Notes: generated from the letters alone by a model not told the origin. A stretch of 61,129 bases of DNA from Micrococcales bacterium (GCA_009785115.1 WQWY01000018.1:1-61129), one strand, 5' to 3'; positions 48,765-58,738 are shown, numbered from the stretch's first letter. A program made the numbers and translations.

Positions 48765-50947
48765 ACGGACCGGTGCCCGGCGGTCGCCCGGCCCGCTGGC
48801 GACACGCGGTGCTCGGGCTCCTGGGCGCGGCGCTCGTCGCCACGGGCGGGCTGATGGGCACCACGGCCGCGGCCGTGGACGAGACCCCCACACCCACCCC
48901 CTCACCTGTCCCGCCGGCGAGCCCGTCACCGACGCCCGCACCGACACCGTCGTCACCGATCGTCGTGGAGGTCACGTCCATCACCCCGCAGGTGATGTCC
49001 ATCGTCGGGGACGACGAGCTCACCATGACGGTCACGATCACCAACAGGTCGGTGAGAACCGTCCAGCGGGGCACCGTCACGCTCTGGCTGCAACCCACCC
49101 GCTTCACCACGCGCACCGACGTCGACCGTTGGTTGCGCGGCACCGCCACCTGGGCGACCCCCCAGATCGAGCTGACCAGCGTCCCGCTGGACGAGCCCGT
49201 GCCACCCGGGGAGAGCGTCGAGCTGATGCTGACCGGTCGCATGACGGACGAGACCGGGAAGAGCAGGCTCTCCAACGTCTGGGGCCCTCGAGGCCTGCGG
49301 GTCGAGCTCGACGCGGGTGCCGGTGCTCGCGCCGAGGCCCGCACCTTCCTGCTGTGGGAGTCCACCGAGGACATCCCGGCCGCTCAGGTCGCCCTCCTGG
49401 CCGCGGTGGTCGGCCCGGCCGGCGCACCGACCACCCTGGGCGACGAGACCGTCCCCGCCGCTGACGACCGCCTGCTGCGCCTGCTCGACGTCGCCGCGGC
49501 AGCCCCCGAGATCGGGCTCGCCGTCGACCCCGCCCTGCTGGGCCAGGCCGACCCCGCCCAGAGCCTGCCACCCTGGGTGGGCTCGCTGACCACCCTGCTC
49601 GACGACGGGCGCGAGGCCGTCGCGCTGCCGTGGTCCGACCCTGACCTCCAGGTGCTGACCCATGCCGGGGCGGCGCACCTGCTCTCCGCCGCTCTCGCGC
49701 TGTCGGCCGCCGCCCGGCCAGGGCTGCCCTCCGACCTGGTCTGGTCGACCGAGCCCGTCAGCGCCCAGACCGCCCACCTGATCTCCGAGGCCGGGGCGAC
49801 CCGGCTCGTCGACCCGACGAGAGCCACGCATCCCGGGGCCACCCAGGCACCCAGGCAGACCCCGGCTCCCAGAGACACCCCGGCACAGGAAGACACCGGG
49901 GTGCACGCCCCAGACCTCACCGTGCTGCACCCCGACGAGGTGCTGTCCGCGCTGTTCACGGGCACCACCGAGCAGAGCGCCGCCGAGGCTCGCCAGCACG
50001 CGCTCGCGCTGCTCGCCGTCGCCGCCCGGGGCAAGAACGGCGCCGACCAGGTGCTGATCGTCGCCGGGCGAGACTGGGAGCCCGACCTCGCCCAGAGCAC
50101 CGCCCTCGTCGCCGCGCTGCGCGACGCGCGCTGGGTCGACCTGACCACGACAGCCGGCCTGACCGTCACCGAGGAGGTGACACCCCTCAGCCCCACGACG
50201 ACGCCGCGCCCAGGAGTCGCGGCCGTCACCAGCCTCGACCAGGCGAGCGCCGACCTGCGCAGGTTCGCCCAGGTCACCACCGATCCCGACGTCGTCACCG
50301 CCGGGGTCGACCAGGCCGTGCTCGCGGTCGCGAGCTACGCCTGGCGGCACGACCCGACCGGGCAGGAGGCCGCGGCCGACGACGTCCTCGAGGCGATCAG
50401 CGCCCGCCGGGGCGGCCTGGCGCTGACCCCGATCACCGAGCGGACCATCATCTCCACCAGCGCCGACGTCCGCTTCACCGTGCGCAACGACCTGCCCGTC
50501 GCCGCCACGGTGAGGGTGCGCCTGGAACCCACGAGACCGTGCCTGGAGAAGACCACGTCAGCACCGGTCACCGTCGCCCCCCACAAGGACACCCCGGTGA
50601 CGGTCACGCTCACAGCACGCGCGAACTGCCAGGTGGACGTCCGGGTCATGCTGGTCGCCGACGACGGCACGATCGTCACCGACAACCCCGACGACGTGTT
50701 CCAGGCCCGGGTCAGGTGGCAGTTCGAGAGCGTCGGCACCCAGGTGATCGCCGTGCTGCTCGCGCTCGGGCTGGCCCTCGGCGTGCTGCGCACCGTCCGG
50801 CGCGGACAGAGCGCCCGGCGCGGCGCCCGGACCATCAGCGAGGAGTCCCCACCGGTGCACCTCGGTGTGCTCGGCGGCGAGCACACCGGGCCCATCAGGC
50901 AGGTCAGGCCGACCGACCGACCGAGACGAACGGTGAGCGCACCGTGA
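48761..50947 (+). CDS. DUF6049-family membrane-anchored secreted protein
   Basis: 728 residues from the GTG at 48761. Signal/anchor helix (HAVLGLLGAALVATGGLMG), a Pro/Ser/Thr-rich linker, then a large extracellular part with immunoglobulin-like strands (VVEVTSITPQVMSIVGDDELTMTVTITN...GTVTLWLQPTRF and TIISTSADVRFTVRNDLPVAATVRVRLEP). A C-terminal membrane helix (VIAVLLALGLALGVL) is followed by a basic tail. This is the actinobacterial family encoded just before murJ, presumably acting with it in lipid II export or wall assembly. Confidence 0.85.
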   Translation: MNGPVPGGRPARWRHAVLGLLGAALVATGGLMGTTAAAVDETPTPTPSPVPPASPSPTPAPTPSSPIVVEVTSITPQVMSIVGDDELTMTVTITNRSVRTVQRGTVTLWLQPTRFTTRTDVDRWLRGTATWATPQIELTSVPLDEPVPPGESVELMLTGRMTDETGKSRLSNVWGPRGLRVELDAGAGARAEARTFLLWESTEDIPAAQVALLAAVVGPAGAPTTLGDETVPAADDRLLRLLDVAAAAPEIGLAVDPALLGQADPAQSLPPWVGSLTTLLDDGREAVALPWSDPDLQVLTHAGAAHLLSAALALSAAARPGLPSDLVWSTEPVSAQTAHLISEAGATRLVDPTRATHPGATQAPRQTPAPRDTPAQEDTGVHAPDLTVLHPDEVLSALFTGTTEQSAAEARQHALALLAVAARGKNGADQVLIVAGRDWEPDLAQSTALVAALRDARWVDLTTTAGLTVTEEVTPLSPTTTPRPGVAAVTSLDQASADLRRFAQVTTDPDVVTAGVDQAVLAVASYAWRHDPTGQEAAADDVLEAISARRGGLALTPITERTIISTSADVRFTVRNDLPVAATVRVRLEPTRPCLEKTTSAPVTVAPHKDTPVTVTLTARANCQVDVRVMLVADDGTIVTDNPDDVFQARVRWQFESVGTQVIAVLLALGLALGVLRTVRRGQSARRGARTISEESPPVHLGVLGGEHTGPIRQVRPTDRPRRTVSAP

Positions 50948-52647
50948 GCAGGCGCAGCGGCGGGAGCATCGGCGCCGGCGCGGCGATCATGGCAGCCGGG
51001 ACGGCGGTGTCCCGGGTGCTGGGCATGGTCCGCAACATGGTGCTGATCTGGGTGATCGGCACCGTCTCGCTGGCCGCCAACGCCTTCCAGCTCGCCAACA
51101 GCCTGCCCACCTACCTGTACAACCTGCTGATCTCCGGTGGCCTGACGGCGGTGCTGGTGCCGCAGGTGGTGCGGGCCTACAAGCGCGGCGACGGGCAGGA
51201 GTACGTCAACCGGCTTCTCAGCCTCGGTTTCCTGCTGCTGATCGGGCTCACCGTGGTGCTCACCGCGGCGGTGCCGCTGGTCGTGATGCTCTACGGGCTC
51301 GGCGACGGCAGCCCCGACCGTCTGGGCCTGGCCATCGCGTTCGCCTGGTGGACCATGCCCCAGCTGTTCTTCTACGGCATGTACGCGCTGCTCGGCCAGG
51401 TGCTCAACGCCCGGGGCTCGTTCGGCCCGTTCATGTGGGCGCCCGCGGCCAACAACGTGGTGTCCATCGCGACGCTCGTGCTGTTCATCGTCATGTTCGG
51501 CGCCTGGCAGGACGACGCCCCGGAGGCGTGGAGCGGGGGGCAGATCGCCGTGCTCGCCGGGGGCGCGACCCTCGGCATCGTCGCCCAGGCCCTGTTCCTG
51601 CTGCCGGCGATGCGACGGGCCGGGCTGCACTTCCGGTTCCGCTGGGGGTACCGGGGCGTGGGCCTAGGAGCCGCCGGGGCCGCCACGCTGTGGACCTTCG
51701 TGGCTCTGCTCATCGGCCAGGTCGGCATCATCGCGGTGAGCCAGGCGGCGAACGCCGCCACCGACGCTGTCGGGAACACCGCCGTGGTCGCGGGTCAGGC
51801 CGCCTACGCCAACGCGTTCATGATCTTCATGCTGCCGCACTCGCTGATCACGCTGTCGCTCATCACAGCCTTGTTCCCCCGGATGTCCGCGCAGGCCGCC
51901 GACCGCGACCACGGCGCCGTGGCACATACCCTCTCGAAGGGCATGCGGGTGGTCGGGCTGTTCACGCTCCTGGCCGGGGCTCTCGGGGTGCTGCTCGCTG
52001 ACCCGCTGGTGCGCGTCGTCCTGCCGACAGCCAGCACCGAGGCCGTCCCGGTGATCGGGCAGGTGCTCGCCGCGTTCATGATCGGCCTGCCCGCCTTCGG
52101 CATCTGGTCGGTCGCCCAGCGCGTGTACTACGCCAACGAGAACGCTCGCGGTCTGGTGCCCGTCGCGATCGGGATGGCCGCCGTCGTCCTGCTCGGCACG
52201 GTGGGCGTGCGGTTGCTGCTCCCGCCGTCGCTGTGGGTGGTCGGGGCGGCGCTGGCCATGTCGGCGTCGTACCTGCTGGCGTCGGGCATGACGCTGGTCG
52301 GGCTGAAGCAGAGGCTGGGCACCGTGGGTGGCTCGGCCATGCTGCGCACCTACCTGCGGGCGAACATCGCCGTGCTTCTCGCCGCGGGTGCCGGCTTGAT
52401 CGCTCTTCTCAGCCTGCGGATGGTCGGGCTGGTGGAGTCGGCGGGGCTCTCGGCGGGGCTGACGGGCTTGCAGCCCTGGTGGCTCTGGCGCTGGGCGGCC
52501 GCGCTGGCCGTGTGCGTGATCGTGGGGGCGGTGACGACCGCCGTCTACGTGCTCGTGCTGAAGTCCCTGCGGGTCTCCGAGCTGGACCTGCTGCTCAGGG
52601 GCGTCCGTCGTATGACTCACCGCCTGCGGAGGTCTCGGAGCGGCTAG
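50944..52647 (+). CDS. murJ: Lipid II flippase MurJ
   Basis: GTG at 50944 overlaps the DUF6049 stop. 567 residues, 14-15 membrane segments. MviN signature blocks: AAGTAVSRVLGMVRNMVLIWVIG, LYNLLISGGLTAVLVPQ, LLGQVLNARGSFGPFMWAPAANNVVSI, LPHSLITLSLITALFPRMS, and GIWSVAQRVYYANENA. It flips lipid II across the membrane. In mycobacteria the protein carries a C-terminal pseudokinase; here that module is the next gene. Confidence 0.92.
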   Translation: MSRRSGGSIGAGAAIMAAGTAVSRVLGMVRNMVLIWVIGTVSLAANAFQLANSLPTYLYNLLISGGLTAVLVPQVVRAYKRGDGQEYVNRLLSLGFLLLIGLTVVLTAAVPLVVMLYGLGDGSPDRLGLAIAFAWWTMPQLFFYGMYALLGQVLNARGSFGPFMWAPAANNVVSIATLVLFIVMFGAWQDDAPEAWSGGQIAVLAGGATLGIVAQALFLLPAMRRAGLHFRFRWGYRGVGLGAAGAATLWTFVALLIGQVGIIAVSQAANAATDAVGNTAVVAGQAAYANAFMIFMLPHSLITLSLITALFPRMSAQAADRDHGAVAHTLSKGMRVVGLFTLLAGALGVLLADPLVRVVLPTASTEAVPVIGQVLAAFMIGLPAFGIWSVAQRVYYANENARGLVPVAIGMAAVVLLGTVGVRLLLPPSLWVVGAALAMSASYLLASGMTLVGLKQRLGTVGGSAMLRTYLRANIAVLLAAGAGLIALLSLRMVGLVESAGLSAGLTGLQPWWLWRWAAALAVCVIVGAVTTAVYVLVLKSLRVSELDLLLRGVRRMTHRLRRSRSG

Positions 52648-52727
52648 CCCGGCGCTGGGAACGGGGATAATTTCTCGTACGCGGCACTAGCATCGATGGT
52701 GGCGACACGCGAGGCGAGGAGGTGCCC

Positions 52728-54686
52728 ATGCTCGACGACAGCACGATCGCGGGGCGCTACCGCGTCGTCGTGGCCCTGCCGGACGACATCCCCGCGGGCT
52801 CCATGTTCGCCGCGACCGACACGATCCTGGGCCGTGGGGTGCGGGTGCGGGTGCTGCCCAGCGACCAGCCCGCGCTGCTCGACGCCGCACGGCGCGCGGC
52901 CCTGGTGACCGACTCGCGGCTGTCCCGGGTGCTGGACGTCGGTACCCTGCCGGACGGGCGCGGGTACGTCATCAACGAGCAGACCACGGGCACCTCGTTG
53001 ACCGAGCTGCTGCGCAACGGGCCGCTGGCGCCAGACATGGCCCGCTCGCTCGTCGGCGAGGCGGCCAGCGCGATCGAGGTGGCCCGTCGCCGTGGCGTGC
53101 ACCACCTGGCGCTGCGGCCCTCGGCGGTGCAGATCGCTGACGACGACCGCATCACGATCACCGGGCTGGCCGTCGACGCCGCGCTGCTCGGGCTGCACCT
53201 GGCCGACGACGAGGCCACGGCACGAGACACCCAAGACCTGCTCCGCCTGCTCTACGCGGCGCTGACCGCCCAGTGGCCGGCACACCCGGACGACCCGGTG
53301 GACACCGGCATGCCCGCCGCGACACCCGCACAGCCGGGCGGGTGGGTTCCCCCCAGCGCCGTGAGCACCTGGATCCCCGCGGACCTGGACCGGTTGTGTG
53401 CCACCCTAGGTCCTGGGTCGGCACAGGCGTCTGGGTCAGCGCAGGCTCTTGGGTCAGCGCAGGCTCTTGGGTCAGCGCAGGCTCTTGGGTCAGCGCAGGC
53501 TCTTGGGTCAGCACAGGGCTCTGGGCTGGTGCAGGACGCCGGGCAGGTGCGTTCTCCGTCCGACCTGGTGCGCGCGCTGGGGCCCTGGGCCCAGGTCCAG
53601 AAGACGCGGGCGGCCCGGACGAGCTCGGGCGGCCGCGGTGCTCTCGGTTCACAAGCCATCCCGGTCGCTCCGCACGGGGCGGAGGAGCCGCACCCCGACA
53701 CCCCGTCTCGTCCCGCGCAGATCTTCGGCAGCCCGGCTCAGCCCTCCACCCCCGCACGTCCAGACGCCGTGCACCCTGGTCTCGTGCACCCCGGTCGTGC
53801 GCAGCCTGATGCTCTACCGCGGGCCGACCTCGCACCCTCGGCACCTCCGGCTCCGACGAGCGCTCCGGCTCGGGGTCCCGAGATCCCGAGCTGGGCTGCT
53901 GCTCCCGCCCCGGGCGTCGCCGCACGGGTCTCCGCCCAGCCTCGGCTTCCGCTCGGTCGTGCTCCCGCGTCCGGCCCCGGGGGGCCGAGCCTGGCACCCC
54001 CCACCGAGGTGGTGCCGGCGGTCCGTGCCACGACGACCTACGGCGAGCCCTCCAGGTCGGGGCAGCCCGGTCGGGTCGTCCTGGTCGGGTTCATCGTCGT
54101 GCTCCTGGTCGCCTCGGTGATCGGCATCACGGCGCTGCTCAACCGGCCGTCCGGGCCCGCTGCCGCCTCCACGTCAGGGGCCACCGCGTCGCCGACCGTC
54201 ACGGCGAGCCCCTCACCGACGCCCACCGTGACCTCGTCGCCGTCACCGACGTCGATCTCTGCCCCACCGGTCGTCGCCTCGGTGACGACCTACGACCCGA
54301 GGGACCCCGCCGGGGAGCATCAGGCGTTGGTGGACCGGCTCATCGACGGCGACCCGTCGACCGGCTGGCACACACGCACCTACACACGACCTGCCTTCGG
54401 CGGGCTGAAGCCAGGGGTCGGTGTCGTCGTCACCCTGGAGCGGTCTGCCGTGGTCTCCGCCGTGACGCTCGACTCCGTCTCCGAGGGAGGCATGGTCGAG
54501 ATCCGCGCCTCGAGCACCCCAGACCCGAGCGCCGGAGCGGTGCTGGCGTCGGGGCCTGTGCGGGGCACGACGACCTATCGGCTGACCCGGCCGACGCAGA
54601 TGACGTCGTTCGTCGTGTGGGTCTCTGAGCTGCCACAGGTCGACAACGGTTACCGGCTCGATGTTTCCGAGCTGCGCGTCGAGTAG
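52728..54686 (+). CDS. MviN-type pseudokinase with membrane helix and extracellular domain
   Basis: 652 residues from the ATG at 52728 (AGGAGG upstream). The N-terminal kinase-like domain (IAGRYRVVVAL..., HHLALRPSAVQIADDDRITITGLAVD) has lost the HRD and DFG Asp residues, so it cannot phosphorylate. A Ser/Ala/Gln repeat region (53421-53528), a Pro-rich cytoplasmic linker and one membrane helix (VVLVGFIVVLLVASVIGITALL, near residue 450) follow. The C-terminal extracellular domain is discoidin-like (SVSEGGMVEIRASS...). This matches the C-terminal half of mycobacterial MviN (Rv3910), which when phosphorylated binds FhaA to restrain MurJ. Here it is split from murJ by 80 bp. Confidence 0.85.
   Translation: MLDDSTIAGRYRVVVALPDDIPAGSMFAATDTILGRGVRVRVLPSDQPALLDAARRAALVTDSRLSRVLDVGTLPDGRGYVINEQTTGTSLTELLRNGPLAPDMARSLVGEAASAIEVARRRGVHHLALRPSAVQIADDDRITITGLAVDAALLGLHLADDEATARDTQDLLRLLYAALTAQWPAHPDDPVDTGMPAATPAQPGGWVPPSAVSTWIPADLDRLCATLGPGSAQASGSAQALGSAQALGSAQALGSAQALGSAQGSGLVQDAGQVRSPSDLVRALGPWAQVQKTRAARTSSGGRGALGSQAIPVAPHGAEEPHPDTPSRPAQIFGSPAQPSTPARPDAVHPGLVHPGRAQPDALPRADLAPSAPPAPTSAPARGPEIPSWAAAPAPGVAARVSAQPRLPLGRAPASGPGGPSLAPPTEVVPAVRATTTYGEPSRSGQPGRVVLVGFIVVLLVASVIGITALLNRPSGPAAASTSGATASPTVTASPSPTPTVTSSPSPTSISAPPVVASVTTYDPRDPAGEHQALVDRLIDGDPSTGWHTRTYTRPAFGGLKPGVGVVVTLERSAVVSAVTLDSVSEGGMVEIRASSTPDPSAGAVLASGPVRGTTTYRLTRPTQMTSFVVWVSELPQVDNGYRLDVSELRVE
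53421..53528 (+). repeat. 18-bp coding tandem repeat in the pseudokinase gene
   Basis: Four perfect units of GCGCAGGCTCTTGGGTCA at 53439-53510, flanked by degenerate copies at 53421 and 53511. It encodes a hexapeptide repeat of the AQALGS type. The perfect copies indicate recent slippage expansion, so length may vary between strains. Confidence 0.95.
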
Positions 54687-54707
54687 GCTCGAGCCCCTGC
54701 GTGTCGT

Positions 54708-54735
54708 GGAACATATCTGTCGGTTCCACGCGTTG
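54708..54735 (+). promoter_or_regulatory. SigR/SigH-type (thiol-oxidative stress) promoter of trxB
   Basis: GGAAC (54708-54712), an 18-nt spacer and CGTTG (54731-54735) match the SigR consensus GGAAY-N18-CGTT. It lies 36 bp upstream of trxB, a classical SigR target. The spacer contains GTTCCACG, forming a dyad with CGTGGAAC, which may only be incidental. Confidence 0.8.
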
Positions 54736-54770
54736 ACGTGTCGACACCATCTCTCATCCGAGGACGGCCT

Positions 54771-55763
54771 GTGAGCGAGAACACCCCCCTGCGCAACCTC
54801 GTCATCGTCGGGTCCGGGCCTGCCGGGTACACCGCGGCCATCTACGCCGCCCGGGCCGGTCTCGAGCCGGTCGTCGTCGCCGGTTCGGTGTCGGCGGGGG
54901 GCGCCCTGATGAACACCACCGAGGTGGAGAACTTCCCCGGCTTCGTCGACGGGATCAAGGGTCCCGAGCTCATGGAGGCCATGCGCGCTCAGGCCGAGAA
55001 GTTCGGGGCGACGATCATCTGGGACGACGCCACGTCGCTGGACCTCGCCGGGCCGGTGAAGACCGTGGTGACCGGCCACGGCGACACCTTCCAGGCTCGC
55101 ACCGTGATCTTGGCCACCGGCTCGGCCTACCGTGAGCTCGGGCTAGAGGACGAGAAGCGGCTCTCAGGGCGCGGGGTCTCCTGGTGCGCCACCTGCGACG
55201 GTTTCTTCTTCCGCAACCGGGAGGTCGTGGTCGTCGGCGGAGGAGACTCCGCTGTCGAGGAGGCGACCTTCTTGACCAGGTTCGCCTCCAAGGTGACGCT
55301 GGTGCACCGTCGCGACACGCTGCGGGCGTCGAAGGTGATGGCCGACCGTGCGATGGCGGACCCGAAGATCGAGCTCGCCTGGAACTCCCAGGTGGTCGCG
55401 ATCCACGGCAGCGAGAAGGTCACCGGCGTGACCTTGTCGGACACGGAGACCGGGCAGACCCGAGAGCTGGCTGCCGACGGGGTGTTCGTGGCCATCGGGC
55501 ACCTGCCTCGCACCGAACTGCTCATCGGTCAGGTCGACCTCGACGAGTTCGGCTACGTCGCGGTGGAACCTCAGACCACGAAGACCAACCTCGAGGGTGT
55601 CTTCGCGTGCGGCGACCTGGTCGACCGCACCTACCGCCAGGCGATCACCGCCGCGGGCACCGGGTGCTCGGCCGCTCTCGACGCCCAGCACTACCTGTCG
55701 GCTCTCGACCCGACGGTGGTCGACCCGGAGCCGCCTGTGGGCTCGTTGGTCCTCCCCGCATAG
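54771..55763 (+). CDS. trxB: Thioredoxin-disulfide reductase
   Basis: 330 residues from the GTG at 54771. FAD-binding IVGSGPAGYTAAIYAARAGL, the redox pair Cys139/Cys142 in SWCATCDGF, NADPH-binding VVVGGGDSAVEEATFL, and the GVFACGDLVDRTYRQAITAAGTGC FAD block. It reduces thioredoxin with NADPH. A SigR-type promoter precedes it. The usual downstream trxA (and often an amidase gene) is absent; the next gene is parB, convergent, after 419 bp without genes. Confidence 0.95.
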   Translation: MSENTPLRNLVIVGSGPAGYTAAIYAARAGLEPVVVAGSVSAGGALMNTTEVENFPGFVDGIKGPELMEAMRAQAEKFGATIIWDDATSLDLAGPVKTVVTGHGDTFQARTVILATGSAYRELGLEDEKRLSGRGVSWCATCDGFFFRNREVVVVGGGDSAVEEATFLTRFASKVTLVHRRDTLRASKVMADRAMADPKIELAWNSQVVAIHGSEKVTGVTLSDTETGQTRELAADGVFVAIGHLPRTELLIGQVDLDEFGYVAVEPQTTKTNLEGVFACGDLVDRTYRQAITAAGTGCSAALDAQHYLSALDPTVVDPEPPVGSLVLPA

Positions 55764-56182
55764 GGTCTCGCCGCACCTCTGCTGACAAGCACCCGTCGTG
55801 AAGGCGAGGGGTGCCACGCTCGGGGCTTCTCGGCTTCGCTCCCTCGTACCATCCGAGCCGAGCGACGAGCGAGCCTGCTCGTCCGTCCGGGGCTGCCGAG
55901 GGTGCGGCGTAGCAGCGACTGGACTCGAGCACGGTGCGAGAAGGACCTGCTGGCTCGTCCGTCCGCGCTGAACGGGCTCAGCGAGCAGCGCACGCACCCG
56001 ACAGGGTTTTTGACGAGCCAGCGATCTATCTCATCCGCGTCGGCGGAGCGGCGATGGTCTCCTCACACAAGAGCGCACCTCATTAAGACGAGTGGTGAAC
56101 TAATTAATTCACTACTTCGTCTTGTGGGGTCTCGATATTGCCTGTCCGCACACCTCTCGTCCTGCGCGAAGCAGGCAGGCCT
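55764..56182. other. Gene-free interval at the usual trxA position
   Basis: 419 bp without a credible reading frame: none shows a domain or ribosome binding site. It contains two copies of a GCTCGTCCGTCC element (about 55878 and 55953) and, at its end, the AT-rich hairpin at 56085-56123. Confidence 0.5.
56085..56123 (-). terminator. AT-rich hairpin after parB
   Basis: AAGACGA...TCGTCTT with inner GGTGAA/TTCACT pairing and an AT-only loop. It is about 60 bp past the parB stop on the minus strand. Its base composition is strikingly AT-rich for this genome. Confidence 0.55.
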
Positions 56183-57169
56183 CTAGCTCTTGAGGAGGCC
56201 CGGGTCGTCGGGGGCCATCACAGCGAGGATGCGGTTGAGGTCCTGCACCGAGGCGAACTCCACCGTCAGCCGCCCGCGCGCCTTGCCGAGGGTGACCTTC
56301 ACCCTGGTGTCGAACTTGTCGGACAAGCGCGTGGCGAGCTCGTCCACCGCCTCGTTGTGGGTGCCCGGGCGGGGAGCTCCGCGTCGTGGTGCGGTCGGCT
56401 GGATGCCCCCGAGAGCCACGATCTCCTCGACCGCTCGCACCGAGAGACCCTCAGCGACGACGCGGTGCGCGAGCTGCTCGATCGACCCGGCGTCGTCCAG
56501 GGCGAGGAGGGCCCGCGCGTGCCCGGCGGAGAGCACCCCGGCTGCCACGCGGCGTTGCACGGTGGCCGGCAGCTTCAGCAGACGCAGGGTGTTCGAGATC
56601 TGGGGACGAGACCGGCGGATCCTGGTGGCCAGCTGTTCCTGGGTGCAACCGAAGTCGTCCAAGAGCTGTTGGTAGGCAGCCGCCTCTTCGAGCGGGTTCA
56701 GCTGAGCGCGATGCAGGTTCTCCAGCAGCGCGTCTCGAAGGAGGTCGCTGTCCTGGGTGTCGCGCACGATGGCAGGGATGGTCTCCATGCCAGCACGTTG
56801 AGAGGCCCGCCAGCGCCGCTCGCCCATGACGAGCTCGTAGCCGTCGGCGATCTGCCGGACGACCACGGGCTGCAGGACGCCGACCTCCTGGATGGAGCCG
56901 GTGAGCTCAGCCAGGTCATCTTCGTCGAACACCGTCCGTGGCTGACGAGGGTTCGCCTGGATCGCTGAGACGGGGATCTCGGCGAAACGCGCACCGGGCA
57001 CGTCCACCAGGTCGGAGGGCTCGTCGATGACGGCGACGCTGGTCGCGCTCTCGTCGGTGCGGCCGGGGAAGAACACGTCCACGGGTCGCTCCCCAGAGCG
57101 GGCTGTCTCCTCCCCTGTCGGGATCAAGGCACCGAGACCGCGGCCCAGGCCGCGTCGCTTCTCGCTCAC
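56183..57169 (-). CDS. parB: Chromosome partitioning protein ParB
   Basis: 328 residues, GTG overlapping the parA stop (GTGA). N-terminal [11 protein letters not shown], the ParB/CTPase domain [26 protein letters not shown] with the GERRWRAS arginine patch, an HTH that reads parS ([23 protein letters not shown]), and a C-terminal dimer domain. It clamps onto parS DNA with CTP and is moved by ParA. A parS-like site lies about 1.2 kb away inside parA. Confidence 0.96.
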   Translation of the reverse strand: MSEKRRGLGRGLGALIPTGEETARSGERPVDVFFPGRTDESATSVAVIDEPSDLVDVPGARFAEIPVSAIQANPRQPRTVFDEDDLAELTGSIQEVGVLQPVVVRQIADGYELVMGERRWRASQRAGMETIPAIVRDTQDSDLLRDALLENLHRAQLNPLEEAAAYQQLLDDFGCTQEQLATRIRRSRPQISNTLRLLKLPATVQRRVAAGVLSAGHARALLALDDAGSIEQLAHRVVAEGLSVRAVEEIVALGGIQPTAPRRGAPRPGTHNEAVDELATRLSDKFDTRVKVTLGKARGRLTVEFASVQDLNRILAVMAPDDPGLLKS

Positions 57170-58737
57170 TGCTTCTCCTGCTGTTCGTCATCGGTGTGGA
57201 GCTCGGGTTCGGCGGGCACGGGGAAGTGCGCGCCGCGTTCAGCGATCTCTTTCGCTGCTTCGAGGTAGGCCAGGGCGCCCGACGAGCTCGGGTCGTACGT
57301 CATCACCGTCTGCGCGTAGCTCGGGGCCTCGGAGATCCGGACCGAGCGCGGCACCGTGGTGCGCAGCGTGATGTCCGCGAAGTGCTCGCGGACGTCGTCG
57401 GCCACCTGGCGAGCGAGGTTGGTCCGTGAGTCGTACATCGTGAGCAGGATGGTCGAGACGTGCAGCCCGGGGTTGAGGTGGCTCTGGATGAGCTGGACCG
57501 TCTTGAGCAGCTGGCTCAGACCCTCGAGCGCGTAGTACTCGCACTGGATCGGGATCAGCACCTCACGGCCGGCGACGAAGGCGTTCACGGTGAGCAGGCC
57601 GAGGCTCGGAGGGCAGTCCACGAGCACGTAGTCGAAACGGTTCCCGGCGGTCTCCTGCTCGGTCAGGAAACGGTCGATCGATTTCCGCAGCCGGGACTCT
57701 CGGGCCACCATCGACACGAGCTCGATCTCCGCACCAGAGAGCTCGAGCGTCGCCGGGACACAGCTCAGACCAGGGACGTCAGGACACTCCTGGACCGTCT
57801 CGGCCATCGGCATGCCGTCCACCAGGATCTCGTAGATCGAGGGGACCCCAGCCCGGTGCTCGACGCCCAGCGCCGTGGAGGCGTTGCCCTGCGGGTCGCT
57901 GTCGACCACGAGGACGCGCATCCCCGCCTCGGCGAGAGCGGCGGCAAGGTTCACGGTGGTCGTGGTCTTGCCGACCCCGCCCTTCTGGTTCGCGACCGTC
58001 ATCACCCTGGTCGCGGCGGGTCGAGGGAGTCGAAGGCCCGAGAGCTCGATCCTCCGCTGGGTGTCTTGCCGCAGCTCGGCCAGCAAGGGGGTGTCGGGGC
58101 TGGCCTCAGGCAGGCTCTCGACCAGGTGCTGGCGGTCGTCGTCCGTGTGCGGCACCGACTCGTTCCTGGGGGCGGCATAGTGCTGGGGCGCGACAATCAC
58201 GTCAGTTCCTTCTGTCAACGGCTGCGGTTCGGCCGTCTGTGGGGCAGGTTCGACCGGTGCGGTATCGACGGCGGTACCTGGCGCAGCGTACGGGGTGACA
58301 GGCTCCTCCGCCTGTCGAATCGCATCCTCTTGATGCGACCTGTCCGCTTCGTTCTCGTCTGTCTCGTTCGCCCCTGTTTCACGTGAAACGACCGGCGCTG
58401 AGAGCGGCTCCGTCGGCTCTTCCACGGGCTCTTCTACAACCTGCTCCACGACCTCCTCTGTCGGCTCCTCCGTGGGAGCCGGCGGAGGTTCCGGAGTCAG
58501 GGGCGTCGGCGGTGCCGCGTGGACCCACGACGGGACGGCGGGAGTCGGGTCTGCCGATGCCACCGTCGTCGGGGCCTGCGACGCGACCGCACCTGCTTGA
58601 GCGGCCACCATGATCGCCGGTTGCTGCGCGTGCAGGCTCTCGACAGCGTCGAAGGCCGCCATTCCGTCCGTCGCGGGCGGCGTCGATGGTTCTGTCTCAG
58701 GAGGGCGCTTCTTCGACCGCCACCAGAACAATCCCAC
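57166..58737 (-). CDS. parA: Chromosome partitioning ATPase ParA with long acidic/proline-rich N-terminal extension
   Basis: 523 residues if begun at the GTG at 58737 (GGAG upstream, two nt after the rsmG stop codon); ATGs at 58746 and 58758 lack ribosome binding sites. The first ~240 residues are low-complexity, rich in Pro, Glu and Thr ([20 protein letters not shown]). The conserved ATPase core then starts [20 protein letters not shown] (deviant Walker A) with [13 protein letters not shown] and [15 protein letters not shown]. ParA is usually about 300 residues, so the extension is unusual; the stretch also hosts parS in its coding DNA. Order rsmG-parA-parB is standard for actinobacterial origins. 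Confidence 0.93.
   Translation of the reverse strand: MGLFWWRSKKRPPETEPSTPPATDGMAAFDAVESLHAQQPAIMVAAQAGAVASQAPTTVASADPTPAVPSWVHAAPPTPLTPEPPPAPTEEPTEEVVEQVVEEPVEEPTEPLSAPVVSRETGANETDENEADRSHQEDAIRQAEEPVTPYAAPGTAVDTAPVEPAPQTAEPQPLTEGTDVIVAPQHYAAPRNESVPHTDDDRQHLVESLPEASPDTPLLAELRQDTQRRIELSGLRLPRPAATRVMTVANQKGGVGKTTTTVNLAAALAEAGMRVLVVDSDPQGNASTALGVEHRAGVPSIYEILVDGMPMAETVQECPDVPGLSCVPATLELSGAEIELVSMVARESRLRKSIDRFLTEQETAGNRFDYVLVDCPPSLGLLTVNAFVAGREVLIPIQCEYYALEGLSQLLKTVQLIQSHLNPGLHVSTILLTMYDSRTNLARQVADDVREHFADITLRTTVPRSVRISEAPSYAQTVMTYDPSSSGALAYLEAAKEIAERGAHFPVPAEPELHTDDEQQEKQ
58375..58390. promoter_or_regulatory. parS centromere site inside parA
   Basis: TGTTTCACGTGAAACG matches the universal parS TGTTTCACGTGAAACA at 15 of 16 positions. 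It lies within the codons for VVSRETG of the ParA N-terminal extension. ParB from the same operon would load here. I found no second copy in the window. Confidence 0.9.
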
Positions 58738-58738
58738 C

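Noticed and set aside
53421..53528. Regular short repeats resembling a CRISPR array.
   Set aside because: Units are head-to-tail with no spacers and lie in frame inside the pseudokinase coding region.
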